From assembly GCF_001050135.1 (NCBI RefSeq), contig NZ_CP012040.1, positions 1,240,001-1,304,000 of the forward strand: a DNA stretch of 64,000 nucleotides, given 5' to 3'. Both the position numbers and the translations under genes were made by a program. The notes beneath the pieces are model-generated. The model searched no databases and was not told the origin of the DNA. It was given only the letters and a program-made list of their open reading frames with translations. Positions 36,525-45,087 of the stretch are shown piece after piece. Numbering within the stretch: position 1 is the stretch's first letter; every line of letters begins with the position of its first letter. The DNA is from Cyclobacterium amurskyense (GTDB lineage: Bacteria > Bacteroidota > Bacteroidia > Cytophagales > Cyclobacteriaceae).

Positions 36525-36638
36525 CTATCCGTTGCGTTTCTTGTCCAACTCTTTGGCTTTCTTATCCGCCCTTTTTTCCATCAGGGTTTTCCCTGCTTTC
36601 TTTTTGGGATCTTTTTTTTCTCCTTTGTCTTTGCTCAT
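36525..36638 (-). CDS. Small, very basic 37-residue protein
   Basis: ATG at 36638 opens a frame of 37 codons ending TAG. The product begins MSKDKGEKKDPKKKAGKTL and ends AKELDKKRNG, with 15 lysines or more, several acidic residues, and no hydrophobic segment. The composition (alternating K, D, E, A) looks selected rather than random, and AAAGGAGAAAA near the start codon is coding. A strong terminator follows directly. Lysine-rich peptides of this kind recur in Bacteroidota as small hypothetical proteins. Nucleic acid or ribosome binding is a guess from charge alone. Confidence 0.55.
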   Translation of the reverse strand: MSKDKGEKKDPKKKAGKTLMEKRADKKAKELDKKRNG

Positions 36639-36985
36639 TTCTGTAGTCTTTGTTGAAAATTTAGTGAGTATTTATGACAAAAACAATGTAAAGTCAAATT
36701 CTAAAATATTATTCTTTCGCTTTCAAAACCCTATTTATAGAAATCCAATCATTCCTATATAACTTAAACAATTTCAAATACTTACCCAATTACCTGCATT
36801 CATCAAACCTAAAACTGGAAAACATCTTTCACAAGCTTGGTATTCTTCCTATTGTAGTCTCCCAGTATTCCTATCAAACTCTTTCTGGTCCCACATCTAC
36901 ACTCCATTCTATGATTAAACGTAGCATCTAAAAAGGTAAAATAAACATTCCTGACTCCTTCCAAATACAATGAGTAAACCAGGTT
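36639..36985. other. Intergenic region, nothing identified
   Basis: About 350 bp between the small basic protein gene and the promoter of the voltage-sensor-like gene. I see no open frame of note, no hairpin of more than 7 bp, and no repeat shared with other gaps. Confidence 0.4.
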
Positions 36986-37016
36986 TTTGGAGTACAGCCT
37001 TTAGCCCTTACCTTTG
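36986..37016 (+). promoter_or_regulatory. Strong Bacteroidota promoter for the voltage-sensor-like gene
   Basis: TTTG (36986-36989) and TACCTTTG (37009-37016) are 19 bp apart, an exact match to TTTG-N19-TAnnTTTG. Transcription would begin near 37023, leaving a leader of about 10 nt before the ATG at 37034. Confidence 0.65.
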
Positions 37017-37033
37017 TTCTTTAACCAACTGTT

Positions 37034-38149
37034 ATGGACCAAAAAACTGTCGATAAAAAAGCAGCCTTAATTTCAGCCATTGACCGATGTCAAAATCCCT
37101 TCATCATAGCACAGATGGAAGCTATTTTGCAAAGAGAGCAGGTCCTTTCTCCAATTGGCAAACTTTCTAAAGACTATCCGCTCCTATTGCAAGTTCAATC
37201 GAATAGGGACATCTCCTTACAAACAGGGCTTCGGATAAAGGCGGTAAATAAACTTACCAAATACCAGGAAATAATTGTTTGGCCAAAATTCATTATCGCT
37301 TTGATCATGCTAGTAATAGCAGCGGCTATTATAAATAATTTCTCAGTAAACGAAGGTGAATTGCAGTACTCTTCCTTCATATCTAGTTTAGCTGTAATCT
37401 ACGGTCTGTTATGGGGCTTATTTGTGTTGGATGCCTTGATGGTGATTTTTTTGGCCTATACCAATAAAATCAAAATAGCCCAAAGTTCATTTATTAGAAA
37501 GTTACTCTGTTTAATTTTCCCTCCTATAGCCATTGGCCAACGCCACTTACTTGAACCGGAAAAAATCTGGCTACCATTTTATGCTTGGTCAAAGTGCAAT
37601 GAGGGCTTATTCAATCACCTGAAAAAGCAATTTTCAATTCCTATGATTGTTATTGCACTTTTGATAATCCCCGTGTTGTTAATAGAATGGCAGTTTTATG
37701 AAGCGGTAGAAACGTTCTTAAATACAGATCTATCCCTAATACTAGGCTTGGTTCAGGGGTTTATCTGGCTGGCCTTTACTTTTGAATTTCTACTATTGAT
37801 AGCCATAGCTAATGACAAATTCAATTATATCAAGAAAAACTGGATCGATTTATTGATTATACTATTGCCTTTTGTCTCATTCGTCAGGTCATTAAGGCTG
37901 GTTAAAGTAGCCAAAATAACGCAATTGTCTCGTGGATATAAACTTCGGGCTCTATTAATGAAAGCAAGGGAAGGGTTTATATTTGCCAGTTTCTTTTACA
38001 GGTTATTGGCTGTAAAGCCTGATTACCAAATAAAAAAGATGATGAAAAAACTTAATGAGAATCAAAAAGAACGAGAAATTATAGAGGAAGATCTTGCTAA
38101 ATTATCCAGTTGGCTCAACAAAAGGAATACAGATCAACAAGACCTTTAA
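37034..38149 (+). CDS. Voltage-sensor-like membrane protein without a visible pore
   Basis: After a soluble helical N terminus (1-80) come two membrane segments (about 84-101 and 114-142), a linker with RHLLEPEKIWLPFYAW, and a four-helix bundle at about 200-300. That bundle matches a voltage sensor: S2 has F248-x-x-E251 (AFTFEFLLL), S3 has N269-x-x-D272 (NWIDLLIILL), and S4 has R285, R288, K291 and K294, a charge at every third position. A further amphipathic helix (about 313-327) and a charged coiled coil (331-362) follow. No TVGYG-like filter or pore loop is seen. It may be a proton channel-like or regulatory sensor protein. Function is unproven. Confidence 0.6.
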   Translation: MDQKTVDKKAALISAIDRCQNPFIIAQMEAILQREQVLSPIGKLSKDYPLLLQVQSNRDISLQTGLRIKAVNKLTKYQEIIVWPKFIIALIMLVIAAAIINNFSVNEGELQYSSFISSLAVIYGLLWGLFVLDALMVIFLAYTNKIKIAQSSFIRKLLCLIFPPIAIGQRHLLEPEKIWLPFYAWSKCNEGLFNHLKKQFSIPMIVIALLIIPVLLIEWQFYEAVETFLNTDLSLILGLVQGFIWLAFTFEFLLLIAIANDKFNYIKKNWIDLLIILLPFVSFVRSLRLVKVAKITQLSRGYKLRALLMKAREGFIFASFFYRLLAVKPDYQIKKMMKKLNENQKEREIIEEDLAKLSSWLNKRNTDQQDL

Positions 38150-38199
38150 AACAAATTTAAGTATATTGAAGGCCAAATTTGATCACATAACTTTAACCA

Positions 38200-39132
38200 A
38201 TGTTACTTAAATCAATACTAGGATTTTTCCTTTGGGCGCTTCTTATCCCAAACCTTACAGCACCGGAAATCTATTCCATCCCCAGCACTGCAAAAAAAGT
38301 TCTTTTTCTCGGCAATAGCATCACCTATTCCGGCCAGTATGTTGATTATGTAGAAACCTATCTCAGGCTTTCTCATCCAGAAAGGGACTGGGATTTCATC
38401 AATGTTGGCTTGCCTAGTGAAACTGTTTCAGGACTTTCTGAAGAGGGCCATGCAGGAGGAGAATTTCCTCGACCTGACTTACATGAAAGACTGGATAGGG
38501 TATTGGATGAAATAAAACCAGATCTAATTTTTTCCAATTACGGGATGAATGACGGCATTTACCTTCCCTTTGACGAGCAACGTTTTGAGGCCTACAAACA
38601 AGGGCAGAAGAAATTACATCTAAAGGCCCTGGCAATAGGAGCTCAGATCATACACAGTACACCTCCAATATACGATGAAAACAAAGGCGCCGCTTATGCC
38701 AATGTTCTGGATATATATGCTTCTTGGTTAGTAAGCCAGCGATATACTGAAAATTGGAAGGTAATTGACTTGCATTGGCCAATGCGAAAATTTCAGGATG
38801 ACCAACGTCAGCATAATCCCTCTTTTGAATTGGCAAAAGATGGTGTTCACCCTGCCGATCAAGGCCATTGGATAATGGCTAGAAGCCTACTTCAGGGATT
38901 AGGAGAAAGCGAGTACCTAATGGAAGACAATCCAGAGTTAGTCTTTAGCAAAATAGATCATGGACCGGAAGTCTTGGCCCTAGTCAAAGAAAAACAATCC
39001 ATTACCAAGGATGCGTTGCTCAATCATACAGGTCATAAACGGCCTGGAATGAAAAAAGGCCTTCCCTTGAATGAGGCAGAAATAAAAAGGGTTGCTCTTC
39101 TTAACCAAATCAATAAATTGATTGGGAATTAA
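38200..39132 (+). CDS. Secreted SGNH/GDSL hydrolase
   Basis: The protein starts with a signal peptide (ILGFFLWALLIPNLTAPE). Block I is KVLFLGNSITYSG with the nucleophile S40 (GNS in place of GDS), block III is NYGMND, and the catalytic Asp/His pair lies in DGVHPADQGHW. Those four blocks define the esterase/lipase superfamily that includes rhamnogalacturonan acetylesterases and other deacetylases. The C-terminal 80 residues extend past the core fold and are not recognised. It starts 50 bp after the voltage-sensor gene and could share its transcript. The substrate is unknown, possibly an acylated polysaccharide. Confidence 0.82.
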   Translation: MLLKSILGFFLWALLIPNLTAPEIYSIPSTAKKVLFLGNSITYSGQYVDYVETYLRLSHPERDWDFINVGLPSETVSGLSEEGHAGGEFPRPDLHERLDRVLDEIKPDLIFSNYGMNDGIYLPFDEQRFEAYKQGQKKLHLKALAIGAQIIHSTPPIYDENKGAAYANVLDIYASWLVSQRYTENWKVIDLHWPMRKFQDDQRQHNPSFELAKDGVHPADQGHWIMARSLLQGLGESEYLMEDNPELVFSKIDHGPEVLALVKEKQSITKDALLNHTGHKRPGMKKGLPLNEAEIKRVALLNQINKLIGN

Positions 39133-39176
39133 AGAAATACAGGCAATACCTATTGTTAAGTAAAGTCAGAAAAGTA

Positions 39177-39212
39177 TTATAGTCAGTTCTGCAATTGAAG
39201 AACTGACTATAA
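39177..39212. terminator. Strong hairpin between convergent SGNH and selD genes
   Basis: TTATAGTCAGTTCT and AGAACTGACTATAA form a perfect 14-bp stem with an 8-nt loop. Neither side has a clear T-run, so it may act as a transcript-end stabiliser rather than a classical terminator. Confidence 0.5.
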
Positions 39213-39247
39213 CTGGCTAAGCCAAAAACCTTATTCTCTAACTCGAA

Positions 39248-40297
39248 TCAAACTAAATTATTTAAATAAATTATTTTCTCATGCTTTGAGATGATTTCTC
39301 CAAAAGAGGACAAATTACAGCCTTTTTCTTTCATTTTCCTTTCAAACAGATCTGATTTATCAGGATCTACAGCCATCAGTAACCCACCACTTGTCTGTGG
39401 GTCGGCCAATATCAATTTATCCCTTTCGCTGCTTACTGCGATTCCCTGTCCATAACTATCCCAATTCCTGTATGTACCACCCGGAATGCAATCCAGGTCT
39501 ATGTACTTTTGGACAAAGTCAAAACAAGGGATGTCATCCAATCTTAGTTGCGCCGAGACAGCAGCACCTTTACACATTTCCGTTAGGTGCCCACCTAAAC
39601 CGAAACCTGTTACATCGGTCATTGCATGTACTTCTGTCCAGGCTGCTGCTTCTGCCCCAATGTCATTGAGCTTCAACATGGAGGTTTTTGCCTGAAGCAC
39701 ATCATTCTTATCGGCCAACTCTTTCTTTTCAGCAGTTGTCACCATCCCCACTCCAATTGGTTTGGTCAAGTACAAGCGATCACCAACTTTTGCAGTACTG
39801 TTTCTTTTTACATGATTAACGGCAATTTTGCCCGTTACTGCCAAACCAAAAATAGGCTCTGGCGCATCTATACTATGCCCTCCCGCGAGAGGAATACCAG
39901 CTTTGTGACAGACAGACCTACCGCCTTCCAAGACCTTAGCAGCTACAGCAGCCGGCAATTTAGAGATGGGCCAACCAAGAATCGCAATAGCCATTAAAGG
40001 CGTGGCTCCCATTGCATAAATGTCACTCAAAGCATTAGTAGCAGCAATGGCACCAAAATCAAAAGGGTCATCAACAATAGGCATAAAAAAATCTGTGGTA
40101 CTAACAATGGCCGTTTCTCCATCTAAGCTGACAACCGCTGCATCATCACTCTCCTCATTACCTACAAGTAGATTGGGAAAATTAATTTTAGCAGTATTCT
40201 CACTATTTAGGATTTCACTTAGTACTGCCGGAGAGATTTTACATCCACAACCAGCTCCATGACTGTATTTTGTAAGCTTAAATGTATGGTTTTCCAT
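39248..40297 (-). CDS. selD: Selenide, water dikinase (selenophosphate synthetase)
   Basis: SelD makes selenophosphate, the active selenium donor, from selenide and ATP. I start at the ATG at 40297, since it places the catalytic residue at C17 in YSHGAGCGCKISP with K20 next, exactly as in E. coli; the upstream TTG-less ATG at 40312 would add five residues. The catalytic position is Cys, not selenocysteine. The AIR-synthase-like ATP motifs AIAILGWPISKL, GGHSIDAPEPIFGLAV and DVTGFGLGGHL are clear. It lies 7 bp after mnmH and shares its operon. Confidence 0.95.
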   Translation of the reverse strand: MENHTFKLTKYSHGAGCGCKISPAVLSEILNSENTAKINFPNLLVGNEESDDAAVVSLDGETAIVSTTDFFMPIVDDPFDFGAIAATNALSDIYAMGATPLMAIAILGWPISKLPAAVAAKVLEGGRSVCHKAGIPLAGGHSIDAPEPIFGLAVTGKIAVNHVKRNSTAKVGDRLYLTKPIGVGMVTTAEKKELADKNDVLQAKTSMLKLNDIGAEAAAWTEVHAMTDVTGFGLGGHLTEMCKGAAVSAQLRLDDIPCFDFVQKYIDLDCIPGGTYRNWDSYGQGIAVSSERDKLILADPQTSGGLLMAVDPDKSDLFERKMKEKGCNLSSFGEIISKHEKIIYLNNLV

Positions 40298-40304
40298 GTT
40301 TCTA

Positions 40305-41315
40305 TTAATCAACTTTCATAAGAGAGTGAGCGACGCGTTCGAGGTTATCAATACTTAGTTGAAATTCCTTTTCGATAGTAGCTACTTTTTTATTTATTCC
40401 TTTTGAATAGGCTTTATCATAATAGGTCAATATTATCCTGGCCGCTTCCTTCATTTCTCCATTTTCAATATGAGCAACAGCGCGTTGCGTATTTTCTTTT
40501 CCCAACTTTTTGGCAATGTTAAGAGTAGATTGAATAAGTTTTTCCTTGGGTAGATTGCCATACCCTTGTACTAGAACCTCAAGTCGTTGGTCTATTGGTA
40601 ATACAATGAGGTAACGAGGAGATTTTTGCATTAATTGATACAAACTCGATATCAAATGAGTCTTCCCAATTATAAAAGATTCATCTTCCAACCAAATGGC
40701 CTTTTCAAGGGAGAATTTTAAAAAATTCTCAAGAATATCATTTTGAAATTGTTCGGAAGTAGGTTGCTCTCCTTCATTATGACTTCCAAAGGAAGAACCT
40801 TGATGGTGGGCCAATTTCTCAAGATCTACAATTTGAGCACCCATTCTTTGCATTTCTTCTAGAAGAAAGGTTTTCATGGATCCTGTAGACCCTGATAAAA
40901 TTTTAAGCTTAAGCGGTTGTTCAAAGAAAGACAACAAATAATTTCTGTAGGATTTATACCCTCCTTTCAACACCTGAATTTCAAAACCATAGAGTTCAAG
41001 TAACCAAGCCAGGCTTGAAGAACGCATTCCCCCTCTCCAGCAATGGATAAGCAATTTTTTAGAACCAAAAGATTCAGCAATCTCGATAAAACGCTCCAAC
41101 TTTGGCCCTACCAACCTAAGTCCAACCTTAATGGCTTTTTCGCGACCTTCTTCCTTGTAAATGCTGCCTATTGTAGCTCTTTGTACATTGTCAAATAAAG
41201 GAAGGTTTATGGCCCTAGGAATATGCCCCGCAGCGTATTCGCTCGGAGACCGGGTATCTAGTACCGGGTAATCATTTTTTTGCTTTAAAAATTGGTCAAT
41301 TTCTACAATTTCCAT
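40305..41315 (-). CDS. mnmH: tRNA 2-selenouridine synthase (SelU/MnmH)
   Basis: The enzyme replaces sulfur with selenium at the wobble 2-thiouridine of some tRNAs. The ATG at 41315 starts MEIVEIDQFL; an upstream frame adds 11 residues. An N-terminal rhodanese domain (to about residue 125) has the active cysteine C92 in LLIHCWRGGMRSSSLAW. A P-loop domain follows. Its Walker A reads GSTGSMKT, with Met where the consensus has Gly before the Lys. The pairing with selD completes the pathway from selenide to selenouridine. No selA or selB is seen, so selenium use appears limited to tRNA in this window. Confidence 0.93.
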   Translation of the reverse strand: MEIVEIDQFLKQKNDYPVLDTRSPSEYAAGHIPRAINLPLFDNVQRATIGSIYKEEGREKAIKVGLRLVGPKLERFIEIAESFGSKKLLIHCWRGGMRSSSLAWLLELYGFEIQVLKGGYKSYRNYLLSFFEQPLKLKILSGSTGSMKTFLLEEMQRMGAQIVDLEKLAHHQGSSFGSHNEGEQPTSEQFQNDILENFLKFSLEKAIWLEDESFIIGKTHLISSLYQLMQKSPRYLIVLPIDQRLEVLVQGYGNLPKEKLIQSTLNIAKKLGKENTQRAVAHIENGEMKEAARIILTYYDKAYSKGINKKVATIEKEFQLSIDNLERVAHSLMKVD

Positions 41316-41646
41316 AAGAACGGGAATACTCAATACAGGGCAAAACAATGACTAACATAGACAAACTCGTAGAGAAATTACTCAGCTATATACTATAACC
41401 TTTCCCCAATCAACCAATTCATGATTCATTTAGGTTTCTCCGTAGAGGCACACGGCCTCAACATTGTTAAGATAACAATAAAAGCCCAAAAGAAACAATC
41501 CCCATCAATCAACTAAGTATCATATAGCCAGCAGCCTACCTATAAAGCGAAGGAATTATTCAATATCAGTACCAACCAAACCGGATACAGAGGGTTCGTT
41601 TAATTATAAAAACAGGAAGATTTTCATAATCCTAAAGAATACTTTA
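41316..41646. other. Gap upstream of mnmH
   Basis: About 330 bp with no gene. The mnmH promoter should be here, but I see only imperfect boxes. A short TTGTTA-AGA-TAACAA palindrome at about 41464-41478 is the only structure of note. Confidence 0.4.
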
Positions 41647-41836
41647 AACCCAAATATGCAATAGACATTCTATTACGTGCTGAAATCGCTTTAAAATCAG
41701 CCACTTCGTTGCTGTTTTCAATTTCACCATAGCGGTGCTATGCTAAAATCTCCAAACAGTCTGATTTTCTTGCGATTGCAACACTTCCCGTAAACACGGA
41801 ACAGGCTATTACGAATCCTATTACATAATCCGGGTT
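41647..41836. repeat. Nested palindromic repeat, long copy C (190 bp)
   Basis: This copy starts AACCCAAATATGCAATAGAC and ends CATAATCCGGGTT. It follows copy A at nearly every position through the interior (GTGCTGAAATCGC, CATAGC-GGT-GCTATG, CTTGCGATTGCAACACTTCCC), then differs near the right end, where A has the extra CCTGAC-TATT-GTCAGG module and C has a second CTATTACG in its place. The two copies are about 37 kb apart. Confidence 0.85.
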
Positions 41837-41933
41837 AAAAAATTGGAAGTGGTATTGTGTAAAATAAGATGGACAAGCAAAGTATGAGCATCCATTATTT
41901 CTGGCAGCTAAGCAGACCTTCTAAAAACTAGAA

Positions 41934-41959
41934 AAGCCGGTTGCTTACACAACCGGCTT
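41934..41959 (-). terminator. Terminator of the ATP synthase operon
   Basis: AAGCCGGTTG and CAACCGGCTT form a perfect 10-bp stem with loop CTTACA. On the minus strand it is followed by TTTTC. It lies 25 bp past the atpG stop. Confidence 0.85.
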
Positions 41960-41983
41960 CAATTATCTTAAAGTGATAACTTA

Positions 41984-42856
41984 TTACTTACCTTCCAATG
42001 CATTTGCACCAGCAACGATTTCAAGAATTTCGTTGGTAATGGCAGCTTGTCTGGTTCTATTGTAAACAAGTTTCAAATCTTTCAAGAGATCAGCCGCATT
42101 GTCAGTGGCTTTACTCATGGCAGTCATCCTTGCACCATGCTCAGAGGCGTTGCTATCCAAAATGGCCTTATAAAACTGGATCTTCAAGGAATTAGGAACT
42201 AATTCTTCGATGATGTAATCTCTAGAAGGCTCTACAATATAATCCTGTTGGGATTTATTGTCATCACCTTCTGACTCAATTTTAGAAATTGGCAGAAATT
42301 GCTCTTTAACAACAAGCTGAGTGGCTACATTTTTAAATTGGTTGTACACCAAAACCACATGATCATATTCTCCATTAACAAAAGCATCCATTACAAATTC
42401 TGCGGCAGCTTTAATTGGATCGAATGTGATATTTTCAAACAATCCAGCATATTCAAAAATCAAAGGATACTCCTGCTTTTTAAAGAAATCCATGGCCTTC
42501 TTTCCAATAGGCATGACAGTAATAGCTTTACCTTCATGATCCTGGATAACCACATTAGAAGCCTTGATAACATTGGAATTAAAAGCACCACATAGTCCCT
42601 TATCGGATGTAATTGGCACTATCAGCACATTCGCAACACTACGTTCTTGGGCATACGCTATGTCTGCCACTCCTTCTGCTCCAGAAGAAATATTATTTAG
42701 GATGGAAGTCAATTTTTGAGAATAGGGTCTCATCTGCACAATTTTTTCCTGTGCCCTTCTCAATTTAGCAGCCGCTACCATTTTCATGGCTTTGGTAATT
42801 TGCTGGGTAGAGCTTACCGAATTGATCCTTTCTTTTACTTCCTTTAGATTCGCCAT
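41984..42856 (-). CDS. atpG: ATP synthase gamma subunit
   Basis: The gamma subunit is the rotating central stalk of F1. The 290 residues include the conserved N-terminal helix MANLKEVKERINSVSSTQQI with TKAMKMVAAAKLRRAQ next, and the C-terminal helix ending in RTRQAAITNEILEIVAGANAL. These two helices form the coiled coil. It is the last gene of the operon; in this window the beta and epsilon subunit genes do not follow it. Confidence 0.97.
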   Translation of the reverse strand: MANLKEVKERINSVSSTQQITKAMKMVAAAKLRRAQEKIVQMRPYSQKLTSILNNISSGAEGVADIAYAQERSVANVLIVPITSDKGLCGAFNSNVIKASNVVIQDHEGKAITVMPIGKKAMDFFKKQEYPLIFEYAGLFENITFDPIKAAAEFVMDAFVNGEYDHVVLVYNQFKNVATQLVVKEQFLPISKIESEGDDNKSQQDYIVEPSRDYIIEELVPNSLKIQFYKAILDSNASEHGARMTAMSKATDNAADLLKDLKLVYNRTRQAAITNEILEIVAGANALEGK

Positions 42857-42905
42857 AATTATTCTATATCCTTCTTACTTGTATACTGTTTAAGACCAGT
42901 GCTAA

Positions 42906-44483
42906 TTAAGCTTTGTATTTAGGAGCTAACTCCTCTACAGCTTTTTTCAGCAAGTCACCAGCAGTATTTAGGTCTCCTTTATTGATAGCAGTAAGTGCTT
43001 CAGGGTATTGAGCGATGATAAGATTGTAAAAATCCTTCTCGAATTCTCTTACTTTTCCTACTGGTACATTATCCAATAAACCTTTAGAAGAAGCATAGAT
43101 AATGGCTACCTGAAGGTCAACTCTTACTGGAGAATATTGTCCTTGCTTCAAGATTTCCTGATTCCTTCTACCTCTTTCGATTGTTCGCTTAGTAGTAGGG
43201 TCAAGATCTGATCCAAACTTAGAGAAAGCTTCCAATTCACGGAAGGCAGCCTGATCAAGTTTCAAGGTACCTGCAACTTTTTTCATGGCTTTGATCTGCG
43301 CATTACCACCAACACGAGATACTGAAATACCTACGTTAATGGCAGGGCGAATACCTGCGTTGAAAAGGTTTGTTTCCAAGAATATTTGTCCATCAGTAAT
43401 GGAAATAACATTGGTAGGAATATAGGCAGAAACGTCACCAGCTTGAGTTTCAATTATAGGCAAAGCAGTAAGAGATCCTCCTCCTTTTACCAAAGGAACT
43501 AAAGAAGGTGGTAAATCATTCATTTGCCTTGCAATCTCGTCCGAAGAGTTGATTTTTGCTGCTCTTTCCAATAATCTGGAATGAAGATAAAATACATCAC
43601 CAGGATAGGCTTCACGTCCTGGAGGTCTTCTCAACAACAAAGAAACCTCACGGTAAGCTACAGCTTGTTTAGAAAGATCATCATAAACTACCAAGGCAGG
43701 CTTTCCTGTATCACGGAAAAACTCTCCAATGGTTGCACCAGTAAATGGAGCAAAGAATTGCATAGGTGCAGGATCTGCAGCAGATGCACTTACGATAACA
43801 GTATAAGGCAAAGCGCCTCCTTTTTCAAGGGCTGCAACTACGTTGGCAACTGTAGATGCTTTCTGACCTATGGCAACATAAATACAGAAAACTGGCTCCC
43901 CTTTGTCATAAAATTCTTTTTGGTTAAGAATTGTATCGATAGCAACAGCAGTTTTACCTGTTTGTCTGTCACCGATAATCAATTCACGCTGACCTCTACC
44001 GATTGGAATCATAGCATCAATAGATTTGATACCAGTTTGCAATGGTTCAGTTACCGGCTGACGGTAAATTACACCAGGAGCTTTCCTTTCAAGAGGCATT
44101 TCATAAAGATCTCCTTCCAAAGCACCTTTACCATCAATAGGAATACCTAAGGTGTCTACCACCCTACCCAGCATACCATTACCTACTTTAATGGAGGCAA
44201 TCCTTTTAGTTCTTTTAACGGTATCGCCTTCTCTTACGGATTTAGCTTCTCCAAAGAGCACAGCACCTACATTGTCTTCTTCCAAATTGAGGACCATGGC
44301 TCTCAAACCATTCTCAAATTCGATCAACTCCCCTGCTTGCGCTTTAGAGAGTCCGTATATACGGGCTACACCGTCACCAACTTGGAGTACAGTACCCACT
44401 TCTTCCAATTCTGCTTGAGTCTTGGCTTCCGAGAGTTGCTCTTTCAATATTGCCGAAACTTCATCAGGTCTTACATCTGCCAT
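42906..44483 (-). CDS. atpA: ATP synthase alpha subunit
   Basis: The alpha subunit carries the non-catalytic nucleotide sites of F1. The 525 residues show the three domains: N-terminal beta barrel (GDGVARIYGL), nucleotide-binding domain with the P-loop GDRQTGKTAVA, and helical C terminus. The signature PPGREAYPGDVFYLHSRLLER with the arginine finger region RRPPG is intact. It lies 49 bp before atpG and 37 bp after atpH. Confidence 0.97.
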   Translation of the reverse strand: MADVRPDEVSAILKEQLSEAKTQAELEEVGTVLQVGDGVARIYGLSKAQAGELIEFENGLRAMVLNLEEDNVGAVLFGEAKSVREGDTVKRTKRIASIKVGNGMLGRVVDTLGIPIDGKGALEGDLYEMPLERKAPGVIYRQPVTEPLQTGIKSIDAMIPIGRGQRELIIGDRQTGKTAVAIDTILNQKEFYDKGEPVFCIYVAIGQKASTVANVVAALEKGGALPYTVIVSASAADPAPMQFFAPFTGATIGEFFRDTGKPALVVYDDLSKQAVAYREVSLLLRRPPGREAYPGDVFYLHSRLLERAAKINSSDEIARQMNDLPPSLVPLVKGGGSLTALPIIETQAGDVSAYIPTNVISITDGQIFLETNLFNAGIRPAINVGISVSRVGGNAQIKAMKKVAGTLKLDQAAFRELEAFSKFGSDLDPTTKRTIERGRRNQEILKQGQYSPVRVDLQVAIIYASSKGLLDNVPVGKVREFEKDFYNLIIAQYPEALTAINKGDLNTAGDLLKKAVEELAPKYKA

Positions 44484-44520
44484 TATTGTATAGTATTATT
44501 GATTACAGCTTAATTTCTTC

Positions 44521-45078
44521 TTAATATTTTTTCTCGTAAAGGTTCTGGGTAAAATCCAGACGCAATTGTTGTAACTTACTCTTGATAGATTCATCAAGTT
44601 GTTTGTCACCAATTCTAAGAACAAAACCACCTATAAGGTTTGGATTGATCTTCTCTACAAGTGTTACTTTGTTTTTGCCGGAAACCTCCTTAACGATATC
44701 CTTGAAGGAATTTCGAAGTTCTTCATCCAGCTGAATGGTACTAACCACTTCTGCAGTTTGTATCCCAAGATGTTCATTGTATAGTCGGATAAAAGCAGTG
44801 GCCATTTCTGGAAGAAATGCTGTTCTGCCTTTTTCACCAACTAATTCAAAAAACTTTATCGTCAATGCAGTGGTTTTTTCTCCCACTAGCAACTTTAAAA
44901 TTTCTGTCTTTTTTTCAGAACTTATGACAGGACTTTTAACCATATCCAAAAAAGATGAATCTCCGCTTAAGGACAAAACAGTGGACATGTCTGAATGCAC
45001 CTGTTCCAATTCATTTTTTTCTACTGCGAGTTCCAGCAGTGATTTTGCGTAACGAGAAGCTACTCTGTATGCTGACAT
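44521..45078 (-). CDS. atpH: ATP synthase delta subunit
   Basis: The delta subunit (OSCP homologue) joins the peripheral stalk to the top of F1. The 185 residues begin MSAYRVASRYAKSLLELA, the usual helical start, and end in a region with the family signature IGGFVLRIGDKQLDESIKSKL. Length and helical content are normal. It is separated from atpF by 9 bp and from atpA by 37 bp, in keeping with a single transcript. Confidence 0.95.
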   Translation of the reverse strand: MSAYRVASRYAKSLLELAVEKNELEQVHSDMSTVLSLSGDSSFLDMVKSPVISSEKKTEILKLLVGEKTTALTIKFFELVGEKGRTAFLPEMATAFIRLYNEHLGIQTAEVVSTIQLDEELRNSFKDIVKEVSGKNKVTLVEKINPNLIGGFVLRIGDKQLDESIKSKLQQLRLDFTQNLYEKKY

Positions 45079-45087
45079 TCCTGTAGG

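Noticed and set aside
36452..36646. 64-codon plus-strand frame after the EEP gene
   Set aside because: It is antisense to the small basic gene and its terminator, and its composition reflects that strand.
38166..38195. TTG-N19-TAACTTTA before the SGNH hydrolase
   Set aside because: The predicted transcription start would fall at or after the start codon; the gene is more likely read from the upstream promoter.
39248..40297. Possible selenocysteine in SelD
   Set aside because: The catalytic position is encoded by a normal cysteine codon (C17), with no in-frame TGA or SECIS-like need.
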